A DNA stretch of 64,000 nt from Rheinheimera riviphila (GCF_004005945.1 NZ_SACS01000009.1:62001-126000), one strand, 5' to 3'. Positions 29,017-38,600 are shown, counted from the first letter of the stretch. Translations and numbers: made by a program. Notes: generated by a model from the letters alone, not told the origin.

Positions 29017-30414
29017 TTAATCCGAGTTGTCACTATCCAGGCTGTCATCCGCTTTATCTAAAAAATCGCGGCGGATGATTTGGTATTTGGTCATTTTGTC
29101 GTACAGCGTTTTACGCGCTAAGCCAAGCTCAGACATCACGTTTTTAATCGAGCCTTTATGCTGATTTAACGCTTCTTCCAGCAAGCTTTTTTCGTAAAAC
29201 TCGACCCGTTGCTGCAAGGTCATATGGCCGGTAATGCCATGCTCGGCGCTGATCCCTGACGTGGCAAAAGCTACTTGTGGCCCCAGCAGCACATAACGCT
29301 CGGCCAGATTGCGCAGCTCCCGTACATTACCTGGCCAGTCATGTTGTTGTAATTGCTGCAACTGCGACACCGCCAGCGGTAGATATTCTTTGTGAAAACG
29401 CGCGGCGGCAATCCGTGCAAAATGGGCGAATAACAGCGCTAAGTCTTCGCGCCGCTGCCGCAGGGGTGGCAATTGCAATTGCAATAAACTTAAGCGGTAA
29501 TATAAATCGAGCCGGAACTCGCCGGTCTTGGCCAGCGCCTGTAAATCCACTTTGCTGGCGGCAATTATCCGGATATCCAAATCAATCGCCTGATTTGAGC
29601 CCAGCCGGGTGACTTTGCGCTCTTCCAACAACCGCAACAATTTCACCTGCAGCGACAGCGGGGTACTTTCAATTTCGTCCAGCAGCAAAGTACCGCCATT
29701 GGCGAATTCAAACTTACCAATCCGTTTTTTATCGGCGCCGGTAAAAGCTCCTGCTTCAGCGCCAAATAACTCACTTTCAATCAGCTGCTCTGGAATAGCG
29801 CCGCAGTTAATCGCGACAAAATTACGCTGTTTGCGACTGCTTTGTTCGTGCAGGTAACGGGCGATCAGCTCTTTACCACAACCGGTTTCGCCGTACAGCA
29901 GCACGTCGGCGGGGGCGTCGATGATCTGATCGATCAGTTGCCTTAGTTGTTGCATCGGCGGGCTTTGCCCTAAAATACGCTGACCAGGCTGTTGCTCGCG
30001 CGCGACTGCCGCTTTGAGTGCCCGGTTTTCCAGCGTCAACCGGCGTTTTTCCAACGCGCGCTGCACCACTTCCAGCAAGTGGCTGTTATCAAAAGGTTTT
30101 TCCAGAAAATCATAAGCGCCGGCCTGCAGAGCTTTTACCGCCAGCGCCACCGCGCCGTAGCCGGTTAGCACCACCACCGGCAACTCGGGGTCAATGGCTG
30201 TGATTTTTTCCAGCAGCTGCAAGCCGTTGATTGCTGGCATATGGATATCGGTCAGTACAATGCCGGCATAGTCAGGCGACAACTGTTTCAGCACTTCAAA
30301 AGGGTTAGCGCTGGTGCGACAAGCAATACCTTCGAGCTGAAACAACTGCGCCACCGCTTCGCGGATCTCGGCTTCGTCATCGACAAACCAAAGCTGTAAT
30401 AGGGGTTCAGGCAT
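29017..30414 (-). CDS. dctD: C4-dicarboxylate response regulator DctD (sigma54 activator)
   Basis: 465 residues. Receiver domain at 1-120 with phosphoacceptor Asp56 in VLTDIHMP and Lys106. AAA+ domain at about 145-380: Walker A GETGCGKE (175-182), sigma54 loop GAFTGA (222-227), Walker B LLLDEIE (243-249). The Fis-type helix-turn-helix at the C-terminus contains LGLARKTLYDKM. Start at 30414 is chosen because GGAG lies six bases upstream and the receiver begins at once; an in-frame ATG lies at 30429. It overlaps the end of dctB by 8 bp. Confidence 0.94.
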   Translation of the reverse strand: MPEPLLQLWFVDDEAEIREAVAQLFQLEGIACRTSANPFEVLKQLSPDYAGIVLTDIHMPAINGLQLLEKITAIDPELPVVVLTGYGAVALAVKALQAGAYDFLEKPFDNSHLLEVVQRALEKRRLTLENRALKAAVAREQQPGQRILGQSPPMQQLRQLIDQIIDAPADVLLYGETGCGKELIARYLHEQSSRKQRNFVAINCGAIPEQLIESELFGAEAGAFTGADKKRIGKFEFANGGTLLLDEIESTPLSLQVKLLRLLEERKVTRLGSNQAIDLDIRIIAASKVDLQALAKTGEFRLDLYYRLSLLQLQLPPLRQRREDLALLFAHFARIAAARFHKEYLPLAVSQLQQLQQHDWPGNVRELRNLAERYVLLGPQVAFATSGISAEHGITGHMTLQQRVEFYEKSLLEEALNQHKGSIKNVMSELGLARKTLYDKMTKYQIIRRDFLDKADDSLDSDNSD

Positions 30415-32284
30415 CGGAGGCTCCGGCATAAGGTTCAGGCTGCTGCAGTGGCGCTGGTAATGGCGCTTGTAATGGTGAGTGCAGCGGCAAACGGATGGTA
30501 AATTCAGCGCCTTGTGGCGGATGATTGGCGACCTGCAAACTGCCACCAAACGACTGCATAATGCGCTGCGAAATCGATAATCCAAGGCCGAGACCATCAC
30601 GCTGCTTGGTGGTGAAAAAGGCTTCAAAAATCCGTTCCAGATGATGCGGTTCAATGCCAGGGCCGTTGTCGCGAATTCGGATCAACGCTTGTTGCTGATC
30701 CGACTCCAGCACAATAGAAAATCCGGGCTCCGGCGTCTGTAACATGGCGTGCAGGCCATTGGTCAGAATATTCACCAGCACCTGTTCAAGTTGGATTGGA
30801 TCAACCAATACCCACAGCGGCTGCTCCGGTTGTTTCAGCCGGGTTTTAACGCCTTGACGCTGACATTGATGTTGCACAATGCCAAGGGCGTCCAACAGAG
30901 TTTTTTGCAGCTCAACCGGCTGGTTTTTACCGCTGCCGGGGCGGCTGAAATCTTTAAACTGGGCGATGATATTCGATAGTCGCTGGATCAGTTTCAGCAT
31001 CGCGCCAAGATTGGCTGTTGCTTCAGTCACCATCGACTTTTCCAGCATCCGCTGGGTATTTTGGGTGTAACTTTGCAGCGCGGTCAGCGGCTGATTTAGC
31101 TCGTGATTGAGCGAAGCTGACAAACTGCCGATAGTCGCAAGTTTTGCTGCTTGCACCAGTTCCTGTTCGGTTTGCGCCAAAGCGGATTCAGTTTGTTCAC
31201 GCCTGGAAATTTGCAGCACCAGCCGTTGATTGGTGTCAGCCAGTTCTGCGGTACGTGCCAGCACCCGTTGTTCTAACGCCTGATTGTGCTGCAGTAGCTG
31301 TAATCGGCGTTTACGGCGTTCGCGCAGCCACAACCAACCGAGCGCGCTGCCGAGATAACATAAAGTGCCAAACAACAGCAGCCAGCCAAGCGGGGCGTTT
31401 TGTGGTCGCTGCAATAACACCAGTTGCCAGCCAAACTCAGGCAACTCCAGCGAAAAAGGCAAAAACGATTGATGAGAGCTGGCAACCGGCATTTGCCACA
31501 ATCCATACGCAGGCGCCAACAGCGCAGCTTGCTGCTGTTGGCCAAGCGGGCTCAGCGGTTGGGTCAGATAACGCTCTTTTTCCGCCGCGCTTAGGTGCTG
31601 TTGCTGTAAAGTTTTAAAACGCCAATCGGGCTTATCTGATAAAAATACTTCCTGACTCTGACCCGTCACCAGAAAGTGCCAGCCGTTTAAGCCAGCGATG
31701 GCTTGTTGTTGCTGCTCTATAGGCTCTAAATCGATTTTTAACGCAATGATCGCAATGAGACGTTGCTGCTGATAAACCGGTGCGCTGTAATAATAACCAC
31801 GGCGGCCGCTGGTATGACCCAGCGCATAATATTGGCCGTTTTCACCCTTAACAGCGGCCTGCACATAAGGCCGGAATCCAAAATCCCGTCCAACGTATGA
31901 GCTATCACTCTGGTAATTACTGCTTGCCAGCACCAGGCCTGCCGGGTCCAGCAGATAGACATCGGCGCTTTGCGAGGCTTGTTGTAAATCATACAGATAA
32001 CGATTGAGTGCCGGAAAGTCAGCTTGTTGTACCAGCGCTACCAGGGGCTCGGATTTAGCAATAGTTGCGGCAACATCGGCATAACGACCAATTTCATAGC
32101 GGATAAATGCCGCCAGCCGCTCGGCCTGTGCGGCACTTTGTTGTTGCTGGCGCGCAAATACCCAATGTTGACCGAATATGGCCAACAGCAGCATCCACAG
32201 CAGATAGCCGGACACGGCGCGCCACCACCAATGTGGCAGGCGTGACTTTTCGCTCAAAGTAAGTCCCTGAAAATTGGCGATCAT
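30407..32284 (-). CDS. dctB: C4-dicarboxylate sensor histidine kinase DctB
   Basis: About 625 residues. Two membrane segments (near residues 22-45 and 320-345) enclose a periplasmic double-PAS sensor containing YVGRDFGFRPY and GRRGYYYSAPV, the pattern of DctB-type dicarboxylate sensors. A coiled linker leads to the kinase: SLNHELNQPLTALQ holds the phosphorylated His, and DNGPGIEPHHLERIFEAFF...GLGLGLSIS are the N, G1, F and G2 boxes of the ATPase domain. Start uncertain: ATG 32284, with a TTG possibility at 32326. Overlaps dctD. Confidence 0.93.
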   Translation of the reverse strand: MIANFQGLTLSEKSRLPHWWWRAVSGYLLWMLLLAIFGQHWVFARQQQQSAAQAERLAAFIRYEIGRYADVAATIAKSEPLVALVQQADFPALNRYLYDLQQASQSADVYLLDPAGLVLASSNYQSDSSYVGRDFGFRPYVQAAVKGENGQYYALGHTSGRRGYYYSAPVYQQQRLIAIIALKIDLEPIEQQQQAIAGLNGWHFLVTGQSQEVFLSDKPDWRFKTLQQQHLSAAEKERYLTQPLSPLGQQQQAALLAPAYGLWQMPVASSHQSFLPFSLELPEFGWQLVLLQRPQNAPLGWLLLFGTLCYLGSALGWLWLRERRKRRLQLLQHNQALEQRVLARTAELADTNQRLVLQISRREQTESALAQTEQELVQAAKLATIGSLSASLNHELNQPLTALQSYTQNTQRMLEKSMVTEATANLGAMLKLIQRLSNIIAQFKDFSRPGSGKNQPVELQKTLLDALGIVQHQCQRQGVKTRLKQPEQPLWVLVDPIQLEQVLVNILTNGLHAMLQTPEPGFSIVLESDQQQALIRIRDNGPGIEPHHLERIFEAFFTTKQRDGLGLGLSISQRIMQSFGGSLQVANHPPQGAEFTIRLPLHSPLQAPLPAPLQQPEPYAGASDA

Positions 32285-32429
32285 TTTAATTAGAGGCAGT
32301 GTAAGTTGAGAAGTGAGCTGCGGCAAGTTTGGCGAGTACAGCGCGAGGAGACTGATTTAGAAAAGTGATTGGGCAAGCTCGCTGTTTTCGCTACACTGCT
32401 GTTTTGTTTTTCCTAACCGGTATTTTTTG

Positions 32430-33392
32430 ATGCAACCACTTTTAACAACATATCCAACGGCAGGCGCCATGGTGTTTGGCTGTATGGGGCTGGGCGGTGA
32501 CTGGAATGTTCCTGACATTAGCGCTGATGCGCGCCGTTTGTCGTATCAGGCTTTGGACAGTGCGCTGGAGCAGAATTTCACCTTGTTTGACCACGCTGAT
32601 ATCTATACCCGCGGCAAAGCCGAACAAGTATTCGGCGACTATCTGGCGCTGCAGCCGGGTTTACGGGAAAAAATTCTGATCCAAACTAAATGCGCCATTC
32701 GTTTCAAAGACGACGAAGCCGTTGGCCGTTACGATTTTTCTGCCGGTTATATCCGCCAACAAGTCGAGCTGTCGCTAAGGCAGTTACAATGCGGTTATAT
32801 CGATGTGTTGTTGTTACACCGGCCGGATCCGTTAATGGACGTGTATGAAGTTGCTGCAGTGCTGGACGCGTTACGACAGGAAGGCAAAATTCGCAATGTC
32901 GGCGTTTCAAATTTTGGTGTGCCGCAACTGCAATTACTGCAATCGGCGATGACGCAGCCCATTTTAGTCAATCAACTGGAAATGAGCCTGGCGAAAATCG
33001 ATTGGTTAGAGCAAAACGTGTTAACCGGCATGACAGAGGGCGCCTCGCACTTTTTTGGCTACGGCACGGTCGAATATTGTCAGCAACATCAAGTGCAAAT
33101 TCAGGCCTGGGGTAGCTTAGCGCAAGGGTTGTTTACCGGCGGCAAAGCACCACAAACTCCGGCCCAGCAACAGACTGCTGCACTGGTCTTAAAACTGGCG
33201 GCACTGTATCAATGTTCACCTGAGGCAATAGTGCTGGGATGGTTAATGCGCCATCCGGCTGGTATTCAACCAGTGATTGGTACCACCAACCCAGCAAGGA
33301 TCAAAGCTTGTGCTGAAGCCCGGAATATCCAACTGAGCCGTGAGCACTGGTACGCGCTTTATGTGGCAAGCCGTGGCCAGCCATTGCCGTAA
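32430..33392 (+). CDS. aldo/keto reductase (YdhF-like)
   Basis: 320 residues, cytosolic TIM barrel. The catalytic tetrad is visible: Asp and Tyr in FDHADIYTRGKAE, Lys in IQTKCAI, His in LLLHRPDP. GVSNFG and PVIGTTNPARI are NADPH-binding segments. Overall layout matches the E. coli YdhF subgroup, whose substrate is unknown. ATG 32430 is used; the TTG 3 bp earlier is less likely. Divergent from dctB and followed by a REP-like repeat cluster. Confidence 0.9.
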   Translation: MQPLLTTYPTAGAMVFGCMGLGGDWNVPDISADARRLSYQALDSALEQNFTLFDHADIYTRGKAEQVFGDYLALQPGLREKILIQTKCAIRFKDDEAVGRYDFSAGYIRQQVELSLRQLQCGYIDVLLLHRPDPLMDVYEVAAVLDALRQEGKIRNVGVSNFGVPQLQLLQSAMTQPILVNQLEMSLAKIDWLEQNVLTGMTEGASHFFGYGTVEYCQQHQVQIQAWGSLAQGLFTGGKAPQTPAQQQTAALVLKLAALYQCSPEAIVLGWLMRHPAGIQPVIGTTNPARIKACAEARNIQLSREHWYALYVASRGQPLP

Positions 33393-33416
33393 TATGTTAA
33401 TTCTATTCAGCGTGCT

Positions 33417-33564
33417 GGCGGACTACCTTCGGTGAGTCCGCCCGACGCTTTACCTAAATTCATCTATTTTCGTAGGGCGTCACTCACCGCGTCAGCGGTA
33501 GTGCGCCGGATGATCACGCGAAATTTTGTCACCTAACGGCGGACTACCTTCGGTGAGTCCGCCC
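33417..33564. repeat. REP-like palindrome cluster (three units)
   Basis: Two identical 27-bp units at 33417-33443 and 33538-33564 (GGCGGACT...AGTCCGCCC, self-complementary ends). Between them, at about 33472-33508, lies a related unit in the opposite orientation starting GTAGGGCG and carrying CACTCACCG...CGGTAGTG. The alternating head/tail layout is like bacterial interspersed mosaic elements. It lies between convergent genes and may also help end transcription. Confidence 0.75.
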
Positions 33565-33625
33565 TACAATTTCTATTGATATTCAGTGCTTTGCAAGGGA
33601 GTTAATCACCGAGACTGCGGTAGCT

Positions 33626-34495
33626 TTAGAAGCCACGCAGATATTGCTGTTTTGGTTGATTCAGGATGGTGTCCCATGAACCATACGTTGGGTTTGGCAG
33701 CATAAAGAACCTGGAGCCCCAATGCGTCTGATATTGATCCACTAATGCTGCGCGTTGTGCTGGTGTGATGTTCTTCTTCACATTCGGCAGGAAATCGCCA
33801 AAATCATCACCGACCGACATAATCACCCGATAACTTTGCATCGCCAGTTGACGGCGGCTTTCTTTTTCACTGCTCCAATCCGCTTGTTCGGCTTTTAACC
33901 AGAGCTGTGCCGCGCTAATTTGTTGAATACCAACGGCTTTTAAGTTATTCAACGTATCGTCTTTTTGTGGACAAGTGCGATTATCGCCAGCACGCACAGT
34001 ACAGGCGCGGTTACTGATATACAGCACCTTAATGCCCATAGCCTCAGCTGCGTTGACAAAAGCCACTGCACCCGGCACTGCATCGGCTTTAGCCAGACTG
34101 ACCCAGCGATCCCAGCTGGCATCACTAAAAGCGGCGTTTGTCAGCACATCCTGCGCTGCGGCTGGTGAGTTATCTAAAATCGTCTCGTCGATATCAACAA
34201 TAATGGCTGCGGGTAAATTCGCGGCATTGGTTTGCGGCCACACCGTCCAGCTTGGGTCACTTTTGGCCTTGCTCAATAAATCAGTCGCCTGACGATAAGT
34301 TTGGATGGCGTTCGCGCGAAATTCGGCAGAAGTCTGATACCACAACACGCTATTAAAATTATTGTGTGCTGTTGGTTGAGCAGCCCCTGAGTTTGACGGC
34401 ACCACTGGCGCTGCAGTTTGGCAAGCGGTTAAATTGACGATGAGTAGGGCAGACACAGCGATTTTGCCGGGAAGCGTATTAAATACCAAAGACAT
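33626..34495 (-). CDS. e(P4)-type lipoprotein acid phosphatase (HAD superfamily)
   Basis: 289 residues. Lipobox LTAC puts the lipid Cys at residue 25, so it is an envelope lipoprotein. The HAD motif I is IVDIDETILDNS with both catalytic Asp residues, and motif IV lies in MSVGDDFGDF near the C-terminus. Members of this class dephosphorylate NMN, nucleotides and other phosphomonoesters at the cell surface. ATG 34495 is preferred, with GAGGTG just upstream; a GTG two codons earlier is in frame. Cys residues in NRACTVRAGDNRTC may form a disulfide. Confidence 0.88.
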   Translation of the reverse strand: MSLVFNTLPGKIAVSALLIVNLTACQTAAPVVPSNSGAAQPTAHNNFNSVLWYQTSAEFRANAIQTYRQATDLLSKAKSDPSWTVWPQTNAANLPAAIIVDIDETILDNSPAAAQDVLTNAAFSDASWDRWVSLAKADAVPGAVAFVNAAEAMGIKVLYISNRACTVRAGDNRTCPQKDDTLNNLKAVGIQQISAAQLWLKAEQADWSSEKESRRQLAMQSYRVIMSVGDDFGDFLPNVKKNITPAQRAALVDQYQTHWGSRFFMLPNPTYGSWDTILNQPKQQYLRGF

Positions 34496-34667
34496 AAGCA
34501 CCTCAATGCAACTAAAACGCAGATGATAATGCCATTTTGCTAAATTACAATCTTTGGCGGGATGAACCTGAGTATTAAGGCGTTACTTTATGTTGCGAAT
34601 GGATAACACCAATAAACGAAATCAGGCAGCGATAAGCTGCCTGATGGATGTATAAACTCCGCTCAAA

Positions 34668-36317
34668 TTACATATTCGGATAATTCGGACCACCAGCGCC
34701 CTCTGGCGTCACCCAGCGAATATTCTGACTGGGGTCTTTAATATCGCAGGTTTTACAGTGCACACAGTTTTGCGCATTGATCTGCAACCGTGGCTCGTTC
34801 GTCTCAATGCCAACCACTTCATAGACACCCGCCGGGCAATAGCGCTGCGCCGGTTCGGCGTATTTTGCGAAATTCACCGCAATCGGAATGCTGGCATCCA
34901 GCAATTGCAAATGGCACGGCTGCTCTTCTTCATGGTTAGTGTTGGATAAAAATACCGAGGTCAGCTTATCAAAACTCAGCACATTGTCTGGTTTAGCGTA
35001 TTGCAGCTGCACCGAGTCTGCAGCAAGCTTTAGGCTGGCATGGTCAAGCGTATTATCTTTCAGAGTAAAAGGTAATTTACCACCAAACACATTCTGATCC
35101 AGGGTGTTAAAAGCACCACCAAGTAAGGATCCAAACTTATGCATCGCCGGCCCAAAGTTACGCGAGCAGTATAATTCGTCATATAACCAGCTTTGTTCAA
35201 ATAAGCTTTGGAACGACGTTAAATCGCTGCCACCTTGTTGATCGGCAGCAAGTTTGGCAAATACCGCTTCAGCGGCCAGCATGCCGGATTTCATCGCCGT
35301 GTGGTTGCCTTTGATTTTGGCGAAGTTCAAGGTGCCGGCGTCACAACCAATCAGTAAACCGCCAGGGAAACTCATTTTCGGCAGGCTATTCAAACCACCT
35401 TTGGCGATAGCACGCGCACCGTAACAGACCCGTTTGCCGCCTGTTAAATACTGGCTGATCACCGGGTGATGTTTATAGCGCTGGAATTCATCAAACGGGC
35501 TTAAATATGGGTTGCTGTAATTTAAGTCGATGATTAAACCGACCACCACCTGATTATTTTCAGCGTGATACAGATAACCGCCGCCACTGGTGTCACTTTG
35601 GAGTGGCCAGCCGGCCGAATGCAGCACTAAACCAGGTTGATGTTTGTTTGGATCAATGTCCCAGATTTCCTTAAAACCAATGGCATAATGCTGCGGCGAT
35701 TTACCGGCATCCAGCTGATAATGGTTAATGAGCTCTTTACCCAAATGACCACGGCATCCTTCGGCAAATAACGTGTATTTGGCGCGAAGCTCCATGCCTG
35801 GGGTAAAGCTGTTTTTTTGTTGGCCGTGTTTATCCAGTCCCATGTCGCCGGTGACGATGCCTTTCACCACATTGTCTTCAATAATCAGACTGGCAGCGCT
35901 AAAACCCGGGAAAATTTCGACACCGAGATTTTCAGCCTGGCTGGCCAGCCAACGACAGATATTGCCCATCGACACAATATAGTTGCCGCTGTTATGCATG
36001 GTTTTAGGCACCAGCAGATGCGGGATTTTACGCGCCTGTGTATCAGATTGCAGAAAATAGATATCATCATGGCTGACCGCGGTACCGAGTGGGGCGCCAA
36101 GCTCTTGCCAGTCCGGTAACAACTCGTTCAGGGCTTTGGTTTCAAACACCGCGCCAGATAAAATATGGGCACCAACTTCTGAGCCTTTTTCCACCACGCA
36201 CACTGTTAATTCAGTATTGGCAGCTTTTGCTTGCTGCATCAGACGGATCGCTGCCGACAGGCCTGACGGTCCGGCCCCGACAATTACCACGTCAAACTCC
36301 ATTGATTCGCGTTCCAC
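34668..36317 (-). CDS. electron transfer flavoprotein-ubiquinone oxidoreductase
   Basis: 549 residues. It passes electrons from reduced ETF to the quinone pool at the inner membrane. VVIVGAGPSGLSAA (residues 9-22) is the FAD loop. The C-terminal 4Fe-4S ligands are in CPAGVYE and CVHCKTCDIKDPSQNI. GGYLYHAENNQVVVGL and GCDAGTLNFAKIKGNHTAMKSG are family segments. The GTG at 36317 is the probable start: AAGGGG lies six bases upstream and gives the conserved MERESMEFD beginning. ATGs at 36332 and 36302 are alternatives. Divergent from etfBA. Confidence 0.95.
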   Translation of the reverse strand: MERESMEFDVVIVGAGPSGLSAAIRLMQQAKAANTELTVCVVEKGSEVGAHILSGAVFETKALNELLPDWQELGAPLGTAVSHDDIYFLQSDTQARKIPHLLVPKTMHNSGNYIVSMGNICRWLASQAENLGVEIFPGFSAASLIIEDNVVKGIVTGDMGLDKHGQQKNSFTPGMELRAKYTLFAEGCRGHLGKELINHYQLDAGKSPQHYAIGFKEIWDIDPNKHQPGLVLHSAGWPLQSDTSGGGYLYHAENNQVVVGLIIDLNYSNPYLSPFDEFQRYKHHPVISQYLTGGKRVCYGARAIAKGGLNSLPKMSFPGGLLIGCDAGTLNFAKIKGNHTAMKSGMLAAEAVFAKLAADQQGGSDLTSFQSLFEQSWLYDELYCSRNFGPAMHKFGSLLGGAFNTLDQNVFGGKLPFTLKDNTLDHASLKLAADSVQLQYAKPDNVLSFDKLTSVFLSNTNHEEEQPCHLQLLDASIPIAVNFAKYAEPAQRYCPAGVYEVVGIETNEPRLQINAQNCVHCKTCDIKDPSQNIRWVTPEGAGGPNYPNM

Positions 36318-36409
36318 GGCGGTCCCCTTCATTATTATTTTGTGTATGATTGATTACCGTCAGCTGCTGGTCTTGCATGCAGCAGCAATAGCTGTTCAAC
36401 TTATGTTTT

Positions 36410-36533
36410 TACCCGTCATCCTTGAAGTTGCGGGGGTGTTGGCCGCGTGTTCTCGCCCCAGTCACATAGAACAGCTATGCTCCTGGGGTCTCGCTCACTT
36501 GCCGCCTACCCGCATCTTCAATGATTTTGGGTA
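36410..36533. repeat. interspersed inverted-repeat element, copy C
   Basis: 124 bp with TACCC...GGGTA ends, same orientation as copy A and close to it throughout. It fills much of the 386-bp gap between the divergent ETF-QO and etfBA genes, separating the etfBA operators from the ETF-QO start. Confidence 0.85.
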
Positions 36534-36603
36534 AACGGCAAGTATCGGATCTAGATCGCAGATAAATTTCTACACCTTTGTGCTGCTTGCAAGGGTATTT
36601 CAG

Positions 36604-36674
36604 GTTGACGTTAACGTCAACAGTAGTTAGATTGTCCGGCATCAATAACAGCTGAAGTTTACCTTCACGTCAAC
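36604..36674 (+). promoter_or_regulatory. etfBA promoter with two palindromic operators
   Basis: A perfect 18-bp palindrome GTTGACGTTAACGTCAAC at 36604-36621 and a 15/18 copy GTTTACCTTCACGTCAAC at 36657-36674, centres 53 bp apart. The first overlaps a sigma70 promoter: TTGACG at 36605-36610, 17-bp spacer, TAGATT at 36628-36633. The second falls just downstream of the predicted start. This fits repression by a factor binding both sites. The ACGT-centred shape suggests LiuR/PsrA-type regulators of fatty acid or branched-chain amino acid use; the identity is inference. Confidence 0.75.
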
Positions 36675-36703
36675 CTGACCAATGCAGACAGGGGTTCCTA
36701 TCC

Positions 36704-37453
36704 ATGAAAATATTAGTACCGGTAAAACGGGTCGTCGATTATAACGTGAAGGTCCGGGTCAAAGCAGACCAAACCGGCGTTGATTTAGCCAACGTCAAAA
36801 TGTCACTGAACCCGTTTTGTGAAATCGCGGTGGAAGAAGCAGTCCGTTTAAAAGAAGCGGGTATTGCGACTGAAGTGGTGGTGGTTTCCATCGGTCAAAC
36901 CGGTGCCCAGGAGCAATTACGCACCGCATTGGCTTTAGGTGCTGATCGCGCCATTCTTATTGAAACCGAACTGAACCTCGATTCATTACAAGTGGCGAAA
37001 CTGCTGGCCAAAGTTGTTGGTAATGAGCAGCCACAGCTGGTGATTATCGGTAAACAAGCCATTGATTCTGATAATAATCAAACCGGCCAGATGCTGGCGG
37101 CTTTAACCGGCATGGGTCAGGGCACTTTTGCGTCAAAAGTTGTGGTGGCAGACGGCAAAGTTGCAGTTACCCGCGAAATTGACGGTGGTTTACAGACGGT
37201 CTCGTTAAAACTTCCGGCGGTGGTTTCTACCGATTTACGCCTGAACGAACCGCGTTATGCGTCGTTACCAAACATTATGAAAGCCAAGAAAAAGCCGCTG
37301 GACATCGTTGCTGCTGACAGTTTTGGCGTGGCGTTACAAAGCCAGGTAAAAACTCTGAAAGTTGCAGCGCCAAAAGTACGTCAGGCCGGAGTGATGGTTG
37401 ACAGCGTTGACGCGCTAGTCGCGAAATTAAAGCAAGAAGCAAAGGTGATCTAA
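36704..37453 (+). CDS. etfB: electron transfer flavoprotein, beta subunit
   Basis: 249 residues. Forms the soluble ETF heterodimer, which collects electrons from acyl-CoA dehydrogenases; the beta subunit binds [18 protein letters not shown] at the start and the signature [27 protein letters not shown] near 190 are intact. [12 protein letters not shown] and [18 protein letters not shown] are family segments. Its stop and the etfA start share one base (TAATG), giving tight coupling. The promoter with two operators lies upstream. Confidence 0.97.
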   Translation: MKILVPVKRVVDYNVKVRVKADQTGVDLANVKMSLNPFCEIAVEEAVRLKEAGIATEVVVVSIGQTGAQEQLRTALALGADRAILIETELNLDSLQVAKLLAKVVGNEQPQLVIIGKQAIDSDNNQTGQMLAALTGMGQGTFASKVVVADGKVAVTREIDGGLQTVSLKLPAVVSTDLRLNEPRYASLPNIMKAKKKPLDIVAADSFGVALQSQVKTLKVAAPKVRQAGVMVDSVDALVAKLKQEAKVI

Positions 37454-38379
37454 TGGCTATTTTAATTATTGCAGAGCACAACCAGCAGGCATTAAAAGCT
37501 GATACCGCCAAAACAGTGGCCGCTGCTGCCAAAATTGGTGGTGATATTCATCTGTTAGTGGCCGGTTTTCAATGCGCCGCTGCTGCGGCCGAAGCAGCGA
37601 CTTTAGCTGGTGTCACCAAAGTGCTGTTGGCCGATGCCGTTTGTTATCAGCATCAGCTGGCAGAAAACGTGGCGGCGCTGGTGGTTGAATTAGGTCGTGA
37701 TTACAGTCATATCCTGGCTGCTGCGACTACGCATGGTAAAAATTTCCTGCCGCGCGTTGCTGCACTTTTGGATGTGGCGCAGATTTCTGACGTGATTGCC
37801 GTTGAAAGTGCAGATACCTTTGTGCGTCCAATCTACGCTGGCAACGCCATTGCTACAGTGCAATCTGCTGATGCCATTAAAGTATTAACTGTGCGCAGTT
37901 CAGCCTTTGATGCAGTGGCAACTGGTAACGCGGCACCGATTGCAGCGGTAGCACAAGCAACAGATGCTGGTTTATCGCTGTTTGTCAGCGAAGAGCTGAC
38001 CAAATCTGAACGGCCAGAGCTAACTGCAGCAAAAATCATCATTTCTGGTGGTCGTGGCATGCAAAACGGCGACAACTTCAAATTACTGGAAGGCATTGCC
38101 GACAAATTAAACGCGGCCATTGGTGCCAGCCGTGCTGCCGTTGACGCCGGTTTTGTGCCAAACGACATGCAGGTTGGCCAGACCGGTAAAATTGTGGCGC
38201 CGGATCTGTATATTGCCGTCGGTATTTCTGGAGCTATCCAGCATTTAGCTGGCATGAAAGATTCGAAAGTGATCGTTGCCATTAACAAAGACGCTGAAGC
38301 GCCAATTTTTCAAGTGGCGGATTATGGTCTGGTGGCCGATTTATTTGTGGCTTTACCGGAACTTGAAGCCAAACTTTAG
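37453..38379 (+). CDS. etfA: electron transfer flavoprotein, alpha subunit
   Basis: 308 residues. It carries the FAD of ETF. The C-terminal FAD domain begins at about residue 195 with SGGRGMQNGDNFKLLE and includes GASRAAVDAGFVPNDMQVGQTGKIVAPDLYIA and ISGAIQHLAGMKDSKVIVAINKDAEAPIF, the classic family signature. The N-terminal domain is Ala-rich, as usual. Followed by a clear terminator. Confidence 0.97.
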   Translation: MAILIIAEHNQQALKADTAKTVAAAAKIGGDIHLLVAGFQCAAAAAEAATLAGVTKVLLADAVCYQHQLAENVAALVVELGRDYSHILAAATTHGKNFLPRVAALLDVAQISDVIAVESADTFVRPIYAGNAIATVQSADAIKVLTVRSSAFDAVATGNAAPIAAVAQATDAGLSLFVSEELTKSERPELTAAKIIISGGRGMQNGDNFKLLEGIADKLNAAIGASRAAVDAGFVPNDMQVGQTGKIVAPDLYIAVGISGAIQHLAGMKDSKVIVAINKDAEAPIFQVADYGLVADLFVALPELEAKL

Positions 38380-38404
38380 CGCTGCACCAACATAACCAAA
38401 CCTA

Positions 38405-38431
38405 AAAGCCAGTTTCATACTGGCTTTTTTT
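38405..38431 (+). terminator. terminator of etfBA
   Basis: AAAGCCAGT pairs with ACTGGCTTT around TTCAT, followed by four more T. It lies 26 bp after the etfA stop. Confidence 0.9.
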
Positions 38432-38572
38432 ATATATGCGCTGGAAAAACGGCAACGCAGGTTGTTCAGCGGCTATCCAGCTGCGAATGAGTTTACTGAG
38501 GTGATTGATGCTGGTGTGATATAAGTAACAGGCTGACGGAACAAAGGTTTCTGGGCTTCGCTCACGCGATAC

Positions 38573-38600
38573 TTGTGATCCATGCTGCATTCGTTACAAT
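38573..38600 (+). promoter_or_regulatory. promoter of a lipoprotein gene
   Basis: TTGTGA at 38573-38578 and TACAAT at 38595-38600 with a 16-bp spacer. The GTG start lies 27 bp after the -10. Confidence 0.55.

Noticed and set aside
33417-33564. Considered whether the repeated 27-bp units are a CRISPR array.
   Set aside because: Only two identical units with a 94-bp gap holding an inverted related unit, and no cas genes. The palindromic form fits REP elements.
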